Origin: Stenopsyche tienmushanensis
Taxonomy: Eukaryota > Arthropoda > Insecta > Trichoptera > Stenopsychidae
Direction: 5' to 3'
Length of the DNA: 64,000 bases
Assembly: GCA_008973525.1 (NCBI GenBank)
Contig: WACJ01000186.1
Location: 186,001 to 250,000 of the forward strand
Shown one piece after another: positions 47,701 to 60,185 of this stretch. The notes below the pieces were generated by a model. That model searched no databases. It was not told the DNA's origin and was given only the letters and a program-made list of their open reading frames with translations. A program made the position numbers and the translations under genes. Each line of letters opens with the position of its first letter. The stretch's first letter is position 1.

Positions 47701-49883
47701 CTGGTATGAACAATACAGTTTGAAAACTATTATATCAATTTTTTCACTGGTTTACAAATTATACCGTATTTTATAAAGAAAGTATTATTTTGCAAGTTCT
47801 TTAAAACTTGCCCGAATTCCAGGCAGTATTTTTTTAAGAAACACTGGACTTTAATGTGATAAAGAAGTAATACAACAGTAGAAAAATGGTATGGAATAAG
47901 ATTTTTTTTAGCGAGGCTTTTAGGGTTGATGCCTCAATTATGATTTGCGTATATAAATATGTATAATTTTAATGAAGGCTAGTTTTTTGGTGCCATTTTA
48001 TAAAGGATTACATATCGGGGCCATAACAAGTGAGTAGCAAAGCAGGTGCCTGCCAAGGGCGCAACTGGACTTGGGGCGCAAAACACAGAATACCGACCCA
48101 GTCGAGAGTTGCACATGGTTTTTATTTTACTTGACCGTTCTACAATACTTTACATGAATCGACACTGATTGACTGTCCGTTTTTATAATATATACAAAGT
48201 TGTCTAAGACCTCTTTTCTTCGTTAACGCTTAAGCATAATAAAGACAATAATATTTTCGATCGATTGTAAAATTTAAGCAACCCACCCGATCAGTCTTCT
48301 TCGGACAACTTCGTTTTGTAATGAGAGTTCGTAATTGTTCTATAGACATGTTCGGGTATGGCGCCCGATCGCGAGGCGCTCATTCGTCACGTCAGTGGTC
48401 CAAAAAGCGGACCGTTTGGACATTTAATATGGAAACACCTTATGCTAAAGCTAAAAGTTTTACTTTGTTATATCGACAATGAGAAATGCTGCTAAACTCG
48501 AGAAAAATATCATCTATTACTTCTTTAAATACGTGACGCTCAATCAAAAATATATATAAAAACATGCTGATAGAATGGGTCGTTGTTTTTGTTTATATTG
48601 TTTTTGCCAGCATTAAATATTAAAGTGTATGAAAACTACTTGTTAGTTCAATAATTTGAACTCGACTGCATACATTATATGCTAGGTGGAGAGCAGCTCT
48701 ATCCAATTTACATTTTGCTTGTGTTATGATATCCACCTGCTTATGTTACGCGCTCAAAACGGATCTGATTTGCATTATAAAATTATTCATGATTTTATGG
48801 AGTTTTAATATCCCTTCCCGTTTTCGAAGCCCTCTCCTATTTATTAAAATGGATTCATTGAGGCGGCGCGTGGTCCATTTGCATCCCCATTTGACCCACG
48901 CGTGCTCCAGAATCAGTCTCCCGTGTTTAACTTTGACCTTTTCCCAAACGATTGTCCGCTTCTGTAAAAAAAAATCAACAAAAGATTTCCCGTCAACCAC
49001 ATCTTTGTGCATGTTGTATTTCTTTTATGTTATGAAAAGATCCTCTTAATAGAAGCGGAATGTCCCCTTCGATCCTTTTGAATAGAGGGCAGAGGTGAAG
49101 CAGAGGCTGTCCGTCGACATGATCTCTTTTAATATTGAAATGACCCAATTTACAGGACCGTGGAGCGATTCAACATCAATTGGTCCAGTTTTCATCTTGC
49201 CACCGCGACAGGTTTGAAGGGCTTGATAAATTGCCCTCAATTATAAAAAAATAGGGGAATTACCGGTTCCGTAACTATTTCATTATGCTTGTGAGAATTA
49301 TATTTTCAAATGTATGCTAATGTTTATACACTTTATTAAAATGCTACAGGCTAATTTCTTATCAATTACTGGATGTAAGGGGTGTTTATAATAGGGTACA
49401 TATTTAATATCAGAAATTTAGGGAATACCTGAAAATCAATTTGTTCCCCTTGTGTAAAACATGCTGTTTAGAGATTTTAAGGGATCAAAATCGGTCAGAA
49501 CTTTCTCGCTATTGTTATTCATATTATTAATATGATTTTCTGCCCTAAAAAATTTAATACGTGTTTTTTATTTAAAAAAAAAAAATTTTAGAGGTCGCTA
49601 CCTTAAGTCAAAGTTTCAGAAAAAAATGTCGTATGGCCACTTAACTATTAATCTGGCTCATTCATTCTGGTATGTTTATTAGTCTACTTTGAATTGGAAT
49701 AGCATGCAGAAAGACTCACTACTTCACTACAGTCAACCCTCCTTCCCTTCCACCCTTTTTTAATGCTTTCCTGCGGGTACGTATTGAAATTGAGCCCTGC
49801 TCTGTTCTTCACTTCAAATTCAGTCATTAGCGAGAGGACGCGTTTTTTGTTTCCCCAATCATACGTACTTATTTCAACTTATC
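47701..49883. other. no gene seen; repeat D palindrome at 48397-48423
   Basis: Mostly AT-rich. A less AT-rich patch at 48800-49200 has open frames on both strands without a recognisable domain and may be conserved non-coding DNA. Confidence 0.4.
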
Positions 49884-51090
49884 ATGGCGTCCATAAACAA
49901 TGACGGGAGTTTATTAATTAAAAATAAAGCCAATATTAAGCTTATCGACCAATCAACACCAAATCTGCATCAGTCAAAGTTACCTTATATTGGTGAAGTA
50001 TTACGTTTATGTTTCAACATTACAGCTGTAAACACCGACTTGAGAAATGGAGCTTGTGTTCTTCTGGAGCAGAAAATAGAAAAATATATGCTTTGCCTAG
50101 CTTGTCGTCATCATATAATGGTAATTATATTAGAAGCTGTAGTAAGTCAATCGCTCGGTTCGTCTAGTGCTCCTGATATCCAATTGTTTAAAATATTTAA
50201 GAAGAACTGGGACAAAATTGATCAAAGTAAAACAGTAATTTATGATACCACGTCCTCAAAAATCATAGAAAATGTTACTGCAGACAAGATTTCTTTTGCT
50301 CAAAAACAACGTCAAGTGTATCAACCTCGAGATGATTATAAAGAGTTACTGAATATTTCCATCATTTACTTGGGAGGAATTCCTGTAAAAGGAGTTTCAT
50401 TTAGGAGTCCTGCTGGTCTTCATCGTGCTTAATGGATGGATTAAGCTATGTTACTTGATTTTTTAAAATTTAAACATCAATTAAATCTGATGAAAAAGAA
50501 AATGAAAGCAGTGAAAGATATTTGTCTTTTCACAGTCGTAATATATATAAAATACTGGTTTCAAGCCACTGTCGGATATTCAGCACCAAGAATCGACTTA
50601 CAATTATTAAAAGACCTAGTATCCTTTGGAAATATAAACCAAATAATGGCCAAAGTTACCATGAAAAAAATACTGGGTCATTTATGGTACTTGCCGAAAG
50701 AGTTGGTGTCTTTTGCATTTTTTGACGACGAAATTTCAGTTAAAGATAAGCAAATTTTGGAAGATGCACTAAGAATCGAAGGTGTAGAAGATTGCCCGAA
50801 AAGAAAAAGCATTGATGTCGAACACATCACCGAAAAAAAAACATAGAAGACTTTGTGACTAACAACCCTACGATTTTTCCAGACACTGGGTATCTCATCA
50901 CAGTTTTTGAACAAAGATGCTGAAACTTGGAAGGATGATTCCGATTTTTAGGCTGCAAAGACAATGATCCATTCTATGCGGGTAGTGAATGATATTGCTG
51001 AGCGTGGTATTGTTTTAATGAAGTAATATAATAAATTGATGACAATCGACGAAGAGCGAAAGCAAAATAAGGACCACGCTTGTATACATA
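49884..51090 (+). pseudogene. decayed ORF of an uncharacterised arthropod multicopy family
   Basis: Two open segments in one frame (49884-50432 and 50448-50846) are separated by only two in-frame TAA codons at 50430 and 50442. The first has a hydrophilic start, then QPRDDYKELLNISIIYLGGI and SFRSPAGLHRA. The second has TVVIYIKYWFQATVGYSAPR, HLWYLPKELVSFAFFDDEIS and a charged end. Two further blocks in other frames, IEDFVTNNPTIF...FLNKDAETWKDD at about 50847-50950 and RVVNDIAERGIVLMK at about 50980-51025, continue the same protein after frameshifts. I recall this order of motifs (RDDYxEL, HHARxM, HLWYLxxE, VVNDxAERG) from uncharacterised, repeatedly annotated arthropod proteins of unknown function that are probably transposon-encoded. 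The copy cannot be translated intact. No terminal repeats were recognised. Confidence 0.65.
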
Positions 51091-52576
51091 TCTACTAAAA
51101 TCTAGGTTATCATTCATGAATGTGGGATCTAACAATTGGATACCATTATAAGCCCAGATCTTGCTCCCTTGGATCAATTATGAAGATATTAATTTCAAGT
51201 TCTTTTTAAAGATAAAAGAAAAGTTTAATAGCTATTAAGATACACAATAAAAAATATTTATCATGATAAATTGGGTCTTCTGAATAAATCAATTCTGCCT
51301 TATTTTTTTCCTTAATTACTCTAAAGTAATTTAAACATTAAATTACTTAAAAATTTGATAGTTAACGTTGATCGTTGATATTGTACATCAATCAACTCAT
51401 ATACGTTTAATTGTACTGATAATAGTTCCATGAGTACTTAATTTCAAGTATTTCACGTTTATAACGAGCATGTTTACTATTGTAATAATATGAACTTAGT
51501 TGTGTCGTCTATCGTTTGTATATCCATAGGAAAACGATAACATTTTCAGGTAATTAGTCTTAATTGTTATAAAGAATTTTACATTAAAAGCAAAAATAAG
51601 CACGAAAGGGAGAGTTCCTTGCCTGACTTATATATGGGGGGGGGGGGGGGGAATCTAAAGTAACATTTTTCATCAGATTATCTCATTTGATCGTGACTTT
51701 TTCTTCAGTATAACTAATTGTATTTCATCGATCGCTGTTGAATCTCCTGTAGATTGGTTGTAGGAATAAGCTGAGTGTATATGGAGTCCATTTGGAGATA
51801 GCAGCCGACCTTCGCTCGTACGTGCGAAGTAAGAAATATAGTTTGAATAAGGGTGAACTCATATTTGTGGACCCACAACGTTGCTGGTACACATGCCGTA
51901 AGTGGAGAGATTTTTCACGTCGACTGGCTCCAATGAAGGAAGAAAAAAAGTAAATTTAACACAAGCCCGTGTGAGATTCGATACACTCTTACTCGCCCGC
52001 ACGACACGCGGTCCGGACTTGAAAAAGCCTTCGATTATCTTTTTTCAATATCTTTTAGAAATATCCCACAATTTCTCTCATTAAAATAAGCGCAATCATC
52101 TTCATATCGTTTCTTTCGCTATAATCATAGTGCATCTACACGTAGTCTGCTCCAGAATGTCTTAGCGTTTCATTCATTGAAAAGGGCCTTCATTAAGCAG
52201 ATATCTTAATGAAGGCTATTTGGAGTTTTAGTGTATGTAAATGGTTCGTTGTAATTTTAAGCACTGATGCAATTGGTTGAATTAAACCTGTAGAAAATTT
52301 TCAATGATTAAATATTACCCATTTCGATCTTATCTGCTTGAGGGCAGGGCTATGATACGGTACCAAATAAATGTATTGCTCTCGTTTACAATGTTGATCA
52401 ACAAATTTTTTTTAACATGTTCATCTTCAATGTGATTCATCTTCATTTATATCTAAGCTTGAATGCAATGGCATCCTTATTTAGACATTGAATGGAGCTT
52501 TGTCTTCATCTGTTCGTTTAATTATTTGAGATGATATTTCTTAATTTATCAATTGATATATTTTTAATAATCTAAT
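51091..52576. other. no gene seen; G16 run at 51636-51651
   Basis: AT-rich with a guanine homopolymer. No ORF above background and no transposon signature recognised. Confidence 0.45.
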
Positions 52577-52920
52577 GTTTAAAAAATAATCTTTGTTCGT
52601 ATGTAATGCACTGCCATAATATTCATCGGACTGCGATAAAACTTTGCCAACTTACTGTTTACTTACGGGAATAACATAAGCATAGTAAAAATATTATATG
52701 AATGTACCATGTTGGCGCATATTGGACTGGTGAAATGAAGTTTGAGCTGGGGGATCGGGGAGAAAAAGGATACGTGCACAATACAGTGTTTAATTCGACA
52801 GCGAGTGTGTATATGCTTTTGAATCCCAGCTTTTCGGCTCGCGCTATACGTGACCTGAAGCAATAAACCACGTACAGTGTATCTTTTCAAATAATTAATA
52901 AGCGCTTATGGCGTTACATA
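52577..52920 (-). repeat. dispersed repeat A, copy 2
   Basis: The reverse complement of 2580-2810, from AGCGCTTATTAATTATTTGA through CCACGTACTG to TACATACGAACAAAG. The copies differ by an extra block here of about 70 bp (52760-52840). Minus-strand frames begin MKRYTVRGLLLQVT, like KRNTVRGLLLQVT at 2595, but lengths and ends differ, so coding is doubtful. Confidence 0.8.
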
Positions 52921-53909
52921 TAAGAACAAGCTATTTATAAATCTATGATATTGATTTGTTTGGATATATTACTTATATTTAGTGTACGTTCAATTGATAC
53001 ATCTTGCATTGAAAGGGTTAATCTATTTTTTTTTTCTTGAAAAATCAGTTATTTTATTAAAACTATCAAATTCATCGTCGCTTAATGCGTCTTTTATCGT
53101 TGTAAAGAGTAATTTTTTTAAAAAATATTTTGGAAAACTTGTCCCAATACGGTCCCAGGTTCTACACGAGGGATAGACGTTGAAAAATAGCGTGCATTAG
53201 CAGACCTGAGTTCAGCAAAATATTGATGCCACATGACAAAACGGTTCTCTCCTGCGGGGGCGGCTACGGCGGCCGCCCAAAGCCGCCCCTTGGGGTGGGT
53301 GGCCACCGTTATTTACAATTTGATACATTTTCGGTTTTCCAAGAATCATCCGTAGGTAGTATGTACCGATTGGATCCGGCAACTGCACTATACATCGATA
53401 CCCAAATACCCACCCTCAAATTATTACAGAAAAATATACTTACCGCCCTCTCTTTTGTGGGGTTGCATGCCAAAAATGCCTCAATATTAAGATATCCGGA
53501 ATTAAATTACTCTTGCATAAAATACATGGTTAAATAGAAAAACATCTAGATCGTCAGATAGTCGCAAGGGATGTTATTTTGTTTCCTTAGAGAATTCCTA
53601 ATGATATTTTGAAAACATATATTATTGAACATGCCTTACGGGCCCAATTACTCTGTGGAAATCTCCATCTGGAAATATTAGTCCATCCTGGAATATTTAT
53701 AATGATAACAATAGAGGAATATATGATGCAGAAATAAATAAAAATTCATCCAGGAAAAATAACGAAGAGAAAAACTTACCTCGTTTTTAAAAAAATATGA
53801 TAGAACGCGATTGAAAAATATAATATAAAATATACACATCCAAGTTATCAAGGTAAGCCTGAATCGAAACAATCGTTCGGAAGTAGTAATATTTCAATAA
53901 TTTGTTAGA
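52921..53909. other. no gene seen; short GC-rich palindromic patch at 53245-53310
   Basis: GGGGGCGGCTACGGCGGCCG followed by CCCAAAGCCGCCCC forms a strongly self-complementary patch. AAAGGGTTAAT near 53013 resembles a piggyBac right end without a partner. Confidence 0.4.
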
Positions 53910-54547
53910 CACTTGGGTCTATTTTTATGCGATAGATAAGTTCCACAAGGAGTCGCATATAAAAAAAATCGCATAAAAAAGACTTGAACTATATAGAAAA
54001 TTGAGGCATAGGTTCCATTATTTTTGAAGCTGCATAACTTTAAATCATGTGATAGAACGTACCAAAAATCGCATAAAAAAGCCAAAACATATTTGTCTTA
54101 GAATTGCTTTATTAAAGTTTATTTCACTCGATAATCGTACAGATTATCATTTCCAGTCAGCATAAATTTATTCGTCAACCTTCTGTGTTGAAATAGTCCT
54201 TTTTTCATTGTTATCTCTGATTAAACCCTTAAAAAGGTAAGATATAATTCGAATTTCAGTGATTCAGAAAGAGCATTCTTACACGTTGATCTCGGTGACA
54301 GACAGAGATAGAGGATGTTTTGCACGTTGAGTTTGGAGAGAAACAGAGACGGAGGGAGTATCGTGCGTACATCGTACGATTGTATAGATCGTTAATCCAA
54401 ATTTATCGACTAATAATGATATGTGAATGATATAATGAATCAAATTCAAGTGTATTGTTTATGTTTACGCAAAGAAATGATGAATGAGGTTCCATTATTT
54501 TTGAAAACCGCATAACTTCAAAATCGCATAAAAACAGACCCAAGATT
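53910..54547. mobile_element. Tigger non-autonomous copy (copy 1)
   Basis: The left end CACTTGGGTCTATTTTTATG is mirrored by a right end CATAAAAACAGACCCAAG. Subterminal words (GGTTCCATTATTTTTGAA, GCATAACTT) are shared with the copies at 55440-56319 and 45930-46039. No transposase coding is visible. The flanking TA is not well preserved. Confidence 0.75.
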
Positions 54548-55439
54548 ATAGTGATTTTTTCATGATATGGATTTGAACTCGAACTTTTATTATAAGAGCT
54601 AAGGAAGGAACTTACTTTATGAACATTTGGTCAATGTATTTTAACGAGTTTAACTAGGGAAAATAAGCGATTTTTGAATATCTACGTTATTTATTCCATT
54701 ATAAGATTTACGGCATCCATGTTGGATAACGACATGCGAAGCCATCTAGCGGCAGATTGTTGTATTTTAATCGGTCGTTACCGCCGAATAGACAATTGGC
54801 AGCGCTTTGAACATTGCCGATTCACTGGAGCATCATAGAGTGTTGATATGGGCGTAATGTATGATTTAATTTGTACAAGTGTGTGTATCATAAAGCGAAT
54901 GGCGGTTACTTCTGTTGCGTCCCGTTTATGGCGGGAACCGCGTCGGTAATACAGATTTTATGTTTGCCGACCCCCACCCACTCGTATCGCCATTCCATAT
55001 TCAAATGGCGTGTCATTTCTATTCGAAATTCAAAAATCACATTTCGTTTTGTGGTTATTGGAGGATTTTGCACTAACGCGCTGTGCTTTTCAAACTTTCC
55101 GGGATAATATTTTCTTTGCTTGAGATTCGTTAACATTTAGTGTATGCCGTAGAAATACGATATGTATGATTGATATAATTCAGCATCAATTAAAATTTCG
55201 TTTTGGGATTGGATCAGACTTGGGATTTTATTTATGAAAATGCGGAGCGCTAAATTTGAAAATTATGTATAAAATTATATGCGCGCGCATGCTGGGAGAC
55301 GGGAATAATAATATTATGACATTTATTATAAAATGATCCACAAAATTTATTAAGATATTTATGAATAGTTTTTTTTTATATCTTGGTATATATTTGATGA
55401 TTTTGTATTTAGTTTCGGATCGTTTTCGTGAATTGTATA

Positions 55440-56319
55440 CACTTGGGTCTTTTTTTATGCGGATCTTTTATATGCGATTTTGAAGTTATGCGGTTTTCAA
55501 AAATAATGGAACCCATCCTCCATTTTTCTATAGAGCACAAAGCTTTTATAATAAATATAAAAGTCATTCAGATTTAGAACATCCAAATGTAAAAATAGTG
55601 TTTCTTCCACCCAATACGACATGTTTAATTCAGCCACTAGATAAGGGCATCATTTCCACTTTTAAAAAGTATTATATTATGAAACTAGAGAATGAGTTAT
55701 TAACTGTGCCTGATGTTTGGAAAAATATAAAGGTTTTCAATTTTCGACTGTATAAATAATGTTTTATTTGCGGTATCTCAGATTATTCCACACACTTCAA
55801 ATTCTTGTTGGAAAGCAGTTTGGCACGAATGTGTTACAGATGGCGAAATAATAAAAACTTCGACATTGTCAGCTGAAATCATTACTTTGGCAAATCAACT
55901 TGGAGAAGGCTTTGATACTTTTTATCAAAATGATGTCGATGAATTGCTTGAGGATATTATTGGTTTGATGTAATATGGCAGGAAAGAAACAGAAGACGAT
56001 ATTGAAGTAGAATTAACTAATCAATCTGTTTATTGTACATGATTCAAATTCTGAACGAGCTTTCAAATTCCAGCGCAAGCTTAAGAATTGTATGTCTCCA
56101 CATCACGAATTGCATTAAAAAATATAGGTTCATCTTTGCAAAGTTTTTTTATGCGATTTTTGCTATATTTCGATCACATTGATTTGAAGTTATGCGGTTT
56201 TTAAAAATAACAGAACCTATCCCTCAGTTTTCTATGTAGTTCGTGTCTTTTTTTTATGCGGATTTTTTATATGCGACTCCCCGTGGAACGTATCTATCGC
56301 ATAAAAACAGACGCAAGTG
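55440..56319 (+). mobile_element. Tigger/pogo element (copy 2) with TA target duplication
   Basis: It starts CACTTGGGTCTTTTTTTATG, preceded by TA at 55438-55439, and ends CATAAAAACAGACGCAAGTG, followed by TA at 56320-56321. The 880-bp element keeps the 3' third of the transposase gene. GACTCCCCGTGGAACGTAT near the right end is shared with copies 1 and 3. Confidence 0.9.
55563..55973 (+). pseudogene. Tigger/pogo transposase, C-terminal part, frameshifted
   Basis: HSDLEHPNVKIVFLPPNTTC and LIQPLDKGIISTFKKYYIMK correspond to the DDE-superfamily-1 block of Tigger transposases (VxxLPPNTTSLIQPLDQGVI). After a frameshift at about 55735-55750 the reading continues INNVLFAVSQIIPHTSNSCW, KAVWHECVTDGE and LGEGFDTFYQNDVDELLEDI to a stop at 55971-55973. 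The upstream DNA-binding domains and the first two catalytic aspartates are deleted. Confidence 0.9.
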
Positions 56320-56392
56320 TATAATGACCTGAGTAAATCTTCGCTCTTTCATGGCCATTCGCTGATTCAAATGAATGATGGGTTTACCTTTA

Positions 56393-56480
56393 ACCTTTCC
56401 CTTCCCATGATATGTATTTGGTTCACATGTATGAAATTATGAACCCCGTATCTATTATATTGTATAACGATATTCGATGG
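56393..56480. repeat. short relative of the 5833/14252 repeat
   Basis: TTAACCTTTCCCTTCCCATG followed by GAACCCCGTATCTATTATAT resembles the terminal portion of the repeat at 5833-6058 and 14252-14482, partly rearranged. Confidence 0.5.
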
Positions 56481-56569
56481 TATAAGTAGAACCCAAAATG
56501 GTTTTCGTTTTATTGCTTGACCGTTTTTGGGGAAACACTTAAACCTGGATAAACAATAAATGCACCTAC

Positions 56570-57728
56570 AAAGGGAACCTTGAAGCACATTGAAGAGTGA
56601 TACAAGGTCTCCGAACACATTTTGAAAATAACTGAGCACTGTCTCACATCAACTTACTTTCTGTATAACGGAGCGTTCTATAAACAGACTAGTGGTGCAC
56701 CAATTGAATCTCCTCTATCTTCGGCTATTGCTAACATTTTTATGATTGGATTTGAGGAAAAAGCTCTAGAAGAGGCCCCCCCCTAAAACCAAAAATGTGG
56801 CTGAAATATGTGGACAATACTCTCGTCATTTGGCCACACGGACAGACTGAGCTTCTTAAATTCCTCACTTTCCTCAACTTCAGAAATAAGAGTATATAAT
56901 TGACCATAGAAATAGAAGAAAACAACAAAATCCCATTTCTGGATACATGTGTAATAAAAAATTCTGACGGATCTTTCGGTCACAAAGTTTTCAGAAAAAG
57001 CACATATACCAACAGATATCTTCATGCCACTTCTCACCACCATCCTAGGCAGACCAACTCTGTCATGAAAGCACTCATAGATAGAGCGTCCAGATTGACA
57101 GACAGCAGCCACGTGGTAGAAGAAATAAAGGAAATAAGCCCATCTCTTGCAAAAAATGGATATTCTTTGAGTCAAATTGAGAAAACCATTAAAAACACCA
57201 ACAAAATACCTAAAGATCTACTCACCGATACGGAAAAACACATCGTTCTTCTTTACGTAAAAGGCACGACCGATACCATCCGCCGTATACTCAGAAAACA
57301 CGGCATTAAAACTACCTTTGAGTCAGGAAAGAAGATAGGAAGTCTCTTGCCTAATAAAAAGGATAGGGTGAAAAACGAAAATCAGACCATGCGCAGACTG
57401 TGAGATGTCATACATTGGACAAACCAATAGACAAGTCGCCCACAGAGTAAGAGAACATCAGAAATCAGTTTTGCAATTGGAATACAAATCGGCACTAACG
57501 GAACATGTGATGAAGAACGATCACCGCATCGATTTTGCTGGGACAAAAACTTTAGCGACTATCGAAAACTTCGGGACTAGAATTGTGAGAGACGCAATAG
57601 AGATAGAAAAATCGAAAAAAAATCCGCAATCAACCGAAGAGACGACGACACTAGCGTACCCAGAGCTTGGCTTCGATCTCCTTCAATTGTGGGTATGTGT
57701 TAACATTATTTTTGCAATCTATGTTTGA
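56570..57728 (+). pseudogene. Penelope-like retroelement remnant (RT plus GIY-YIG endonuclease)
   Basis: The order is that of a Penelope-like element. The RT palm is present as YFLYNGAFYKQTSGAPIESP, LSSAIANIFMIGFEEKALEE and KYVDNTLVIWPHG (56570-56895). A linker follows with NNKIPFLDTCVIKN, GHKVFRKSTYTNRYLHATSH and HHPRQTNSVMKALI (56900-57403). The C-terminal GIY-YIG nuclease follows as CEMSYIGQTNRQVAHRVREH at about 57400-57460. Disruptions: a frameshift in a C8 tract near 56775, TAA at 56897, and a frameshift just before the GIY-YIG part. The usual RT YxDD-type aspartate pair reads YVDN here, so the second aspartate is lost. The 5' half of RT is absent or too degraded to see. Confidence 0.92.
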
Positions 57729-60185
57729 GTCCGAATCTTTATAATAAAGTCCAAGATCTAGCTCACTGCAGCAATACTTGATTGATGAAAATTTAAGGCT
57801 ATCATCGTTGATCAAATCGCATTATTTGTATTAAGACGTTTCTTGCAAAGTTTGAGAACACCAGCGAAATACGGTTCTCACATTCACACCCTAAAATAAT
57901 ACGGCCCTATCAACATTTTTATTTGAAAATACAATATTGCGTTATTGCGAATTCATAATGTTATGTTCGGATACTCGCCGTTTTATGACAATTCTTTGTC
58001 TTTCGGTACTTACGTGTGTGGAAATGAGTAGGTGGAAACAGGATCGTGTCGAGGATATTATGGATAAATACGTACTCCGGTCTCGGGGAGGGTGCGGCCA
58101 TTACATTCTTCTATTTAATATTAAATGATGCTATATCGGTGACAAACCCTAGACACGTAAGAATATTGGGGCGTAGAAATGGATGGTGATAAAATGGACT
58201 TATAGATTTCTTTGAATGCGATAAATTTTAAATTTTGCGCAAAAAAAGGGGATGACGAAATCAATGCTATAATTTGATTCTTAGATGGCGTGCATGCATA
58301 ATAGATGGGGTATTAGTTACTTGTTGCGAGGTTTCGAAATCTTGGCACGTCCATCTGTGTTAACCCTTGTCAGATGCTTGAGGGGGTGGGTCGTGGCCGG
58401 TCCGAGCCCCACCGGGGGACGCCGGCCTTAAATCTTATTTGACAAGCACGGGGGAGGGTTTTTGGGTCAACCGAAAGACAACCTCAATATGCGGAATTTA
58501 GTATTTCCAACCCGTTGCGTAATCTTCCATGGGAAAAAACGCAATACAGTCCATGGACCACGTGAAATTCCAACGCTTGCCCTATGGAATATTAAAAAAA
58601 ATATATATAAATGATACAAGTGATGATTTGTTTATCGATTTTGGGGAGAATTAAAGCCAATCGTTAAAGGTTAAGGTACATGTAACGATAACAAGCCAAC
58701 TTGAGTGGGGACCTTTAACGATGAATATTAAATTACATATTAAAGATCATAAATATCAGTTAAAATCGTATTCCTGGAAGGTCTAAAACTTGTCAACATC
58801 AAATGAAATAAATAAAGTGTTTTAATGGGAGCATGTTGAATGATACACGAAAGAAGCATACGAGTAAAGGAGCAAAACTATAGGCTGGACCGAAAGTATT
58901 GAATAACCCCTTAATCGCCAAACTTTTCTTAGAATTCTAGCAAAGTATGTCTATTGATCAGCACGAAAAAGTATACGATCAAATGACATTAGACAAAGAA
59001 CAGGTCGAAAAAGGAGTTGTTTTAAAGTTTTTAAAAGAAGAAAACTAAAGCTAAATTTTTATAGAGTTTAAATGAATCTAATGTCGGAAAAACACCAAAA
59101 CATTATTTCGTTCGATTTGATAACAATGTGCTAATAATCTGAAGAGTAGTCGGTCCAGTACTGTGATTCAACTAAACAAGCTTTGCTTTAAATTATTTAA
59201 CACACTTCTTTAAGAAAAAGCTAAGTTTTAAAATGTTATGTTATAGTTTTTCGTAAAATTGTCACAGGCTCAGTAAGGGTGGGTATATAACGCCTACTTT
59301 TAGGCACGCGATTTTCACAAGTTTTCGCGACAAAAATCTAGCTTGAATGCAATTTTAAAAAGATGTGTACATATAAGAGCAGTGTGGCTGTTTTATTTGA
59401 TAGCTTAAAGCTTAGCAAAAATCTTATGTTATCCGATCAAAAAATGGCTATAACATTAACAGGAGATTTTTCAATCTAAATTCTTTAGATACCGGGAAGT
59501 TTTACGTTTCTAATGTATTCATTTCGCTGCTCATTCAGTATTTAAGATATTTAAGCTCGGAATTTCCTTGGTAGATAATCGTATACTATTATAATATTGA
59601 ACTGCTTCTACTGGCATGATTTTCTTTGAAGCTTTTTTGTGTAACATCCCTAAAACAACTACTTAGAAATCGATTAGTTTTTGACAAATTTAATTATTGG
59701 TTACATCCATAGGATATCCATTGTGTGGATCATCTTCAATTGATTCTTCTGCACTTGAATTGCAGAATGTCTGAAAAATGTTACAATGCAATCAAATATT
59801 TCGTTTAGCTTTGTATTGTATTTAAAAAAAATATTAGATGTCTATATTAGCAGTTCTTTGACTTTTTCTTAATAATTTTCAACATTTTTCTTCCAGTTAA
59901 CGCTATTTTAATACTCTGAATTTAAATCTGAACCTTCATTAATAATTCCACTCCACTTGATTTTACATTCAAACTGAAATTAAGTTGTGCATGTGACATT
60001 TCAAGATATAGTCCCATTACAAATGAATGCCCTTCATATTTCTGCGTGTATATCAAAATGTTTGGTTATTCATATTTGGGTTTAGCCCGAAGTTACGCAA
60101 ATATGATTTGATTTATATCAATTACAAATAAATATATGGTGTATGGACATTTATAACATTATGAGCACTGTATACCCTGTAGTAT
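57729..60185. other. no gene seen; one short ORF after a splice-like acceptor at 58941
   Basis: AT-rich apart from a GC-rich spot at 58370-58460. A 33-codon ORF (58947-59048) is listed as a finding only. Confidence 0.4.
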
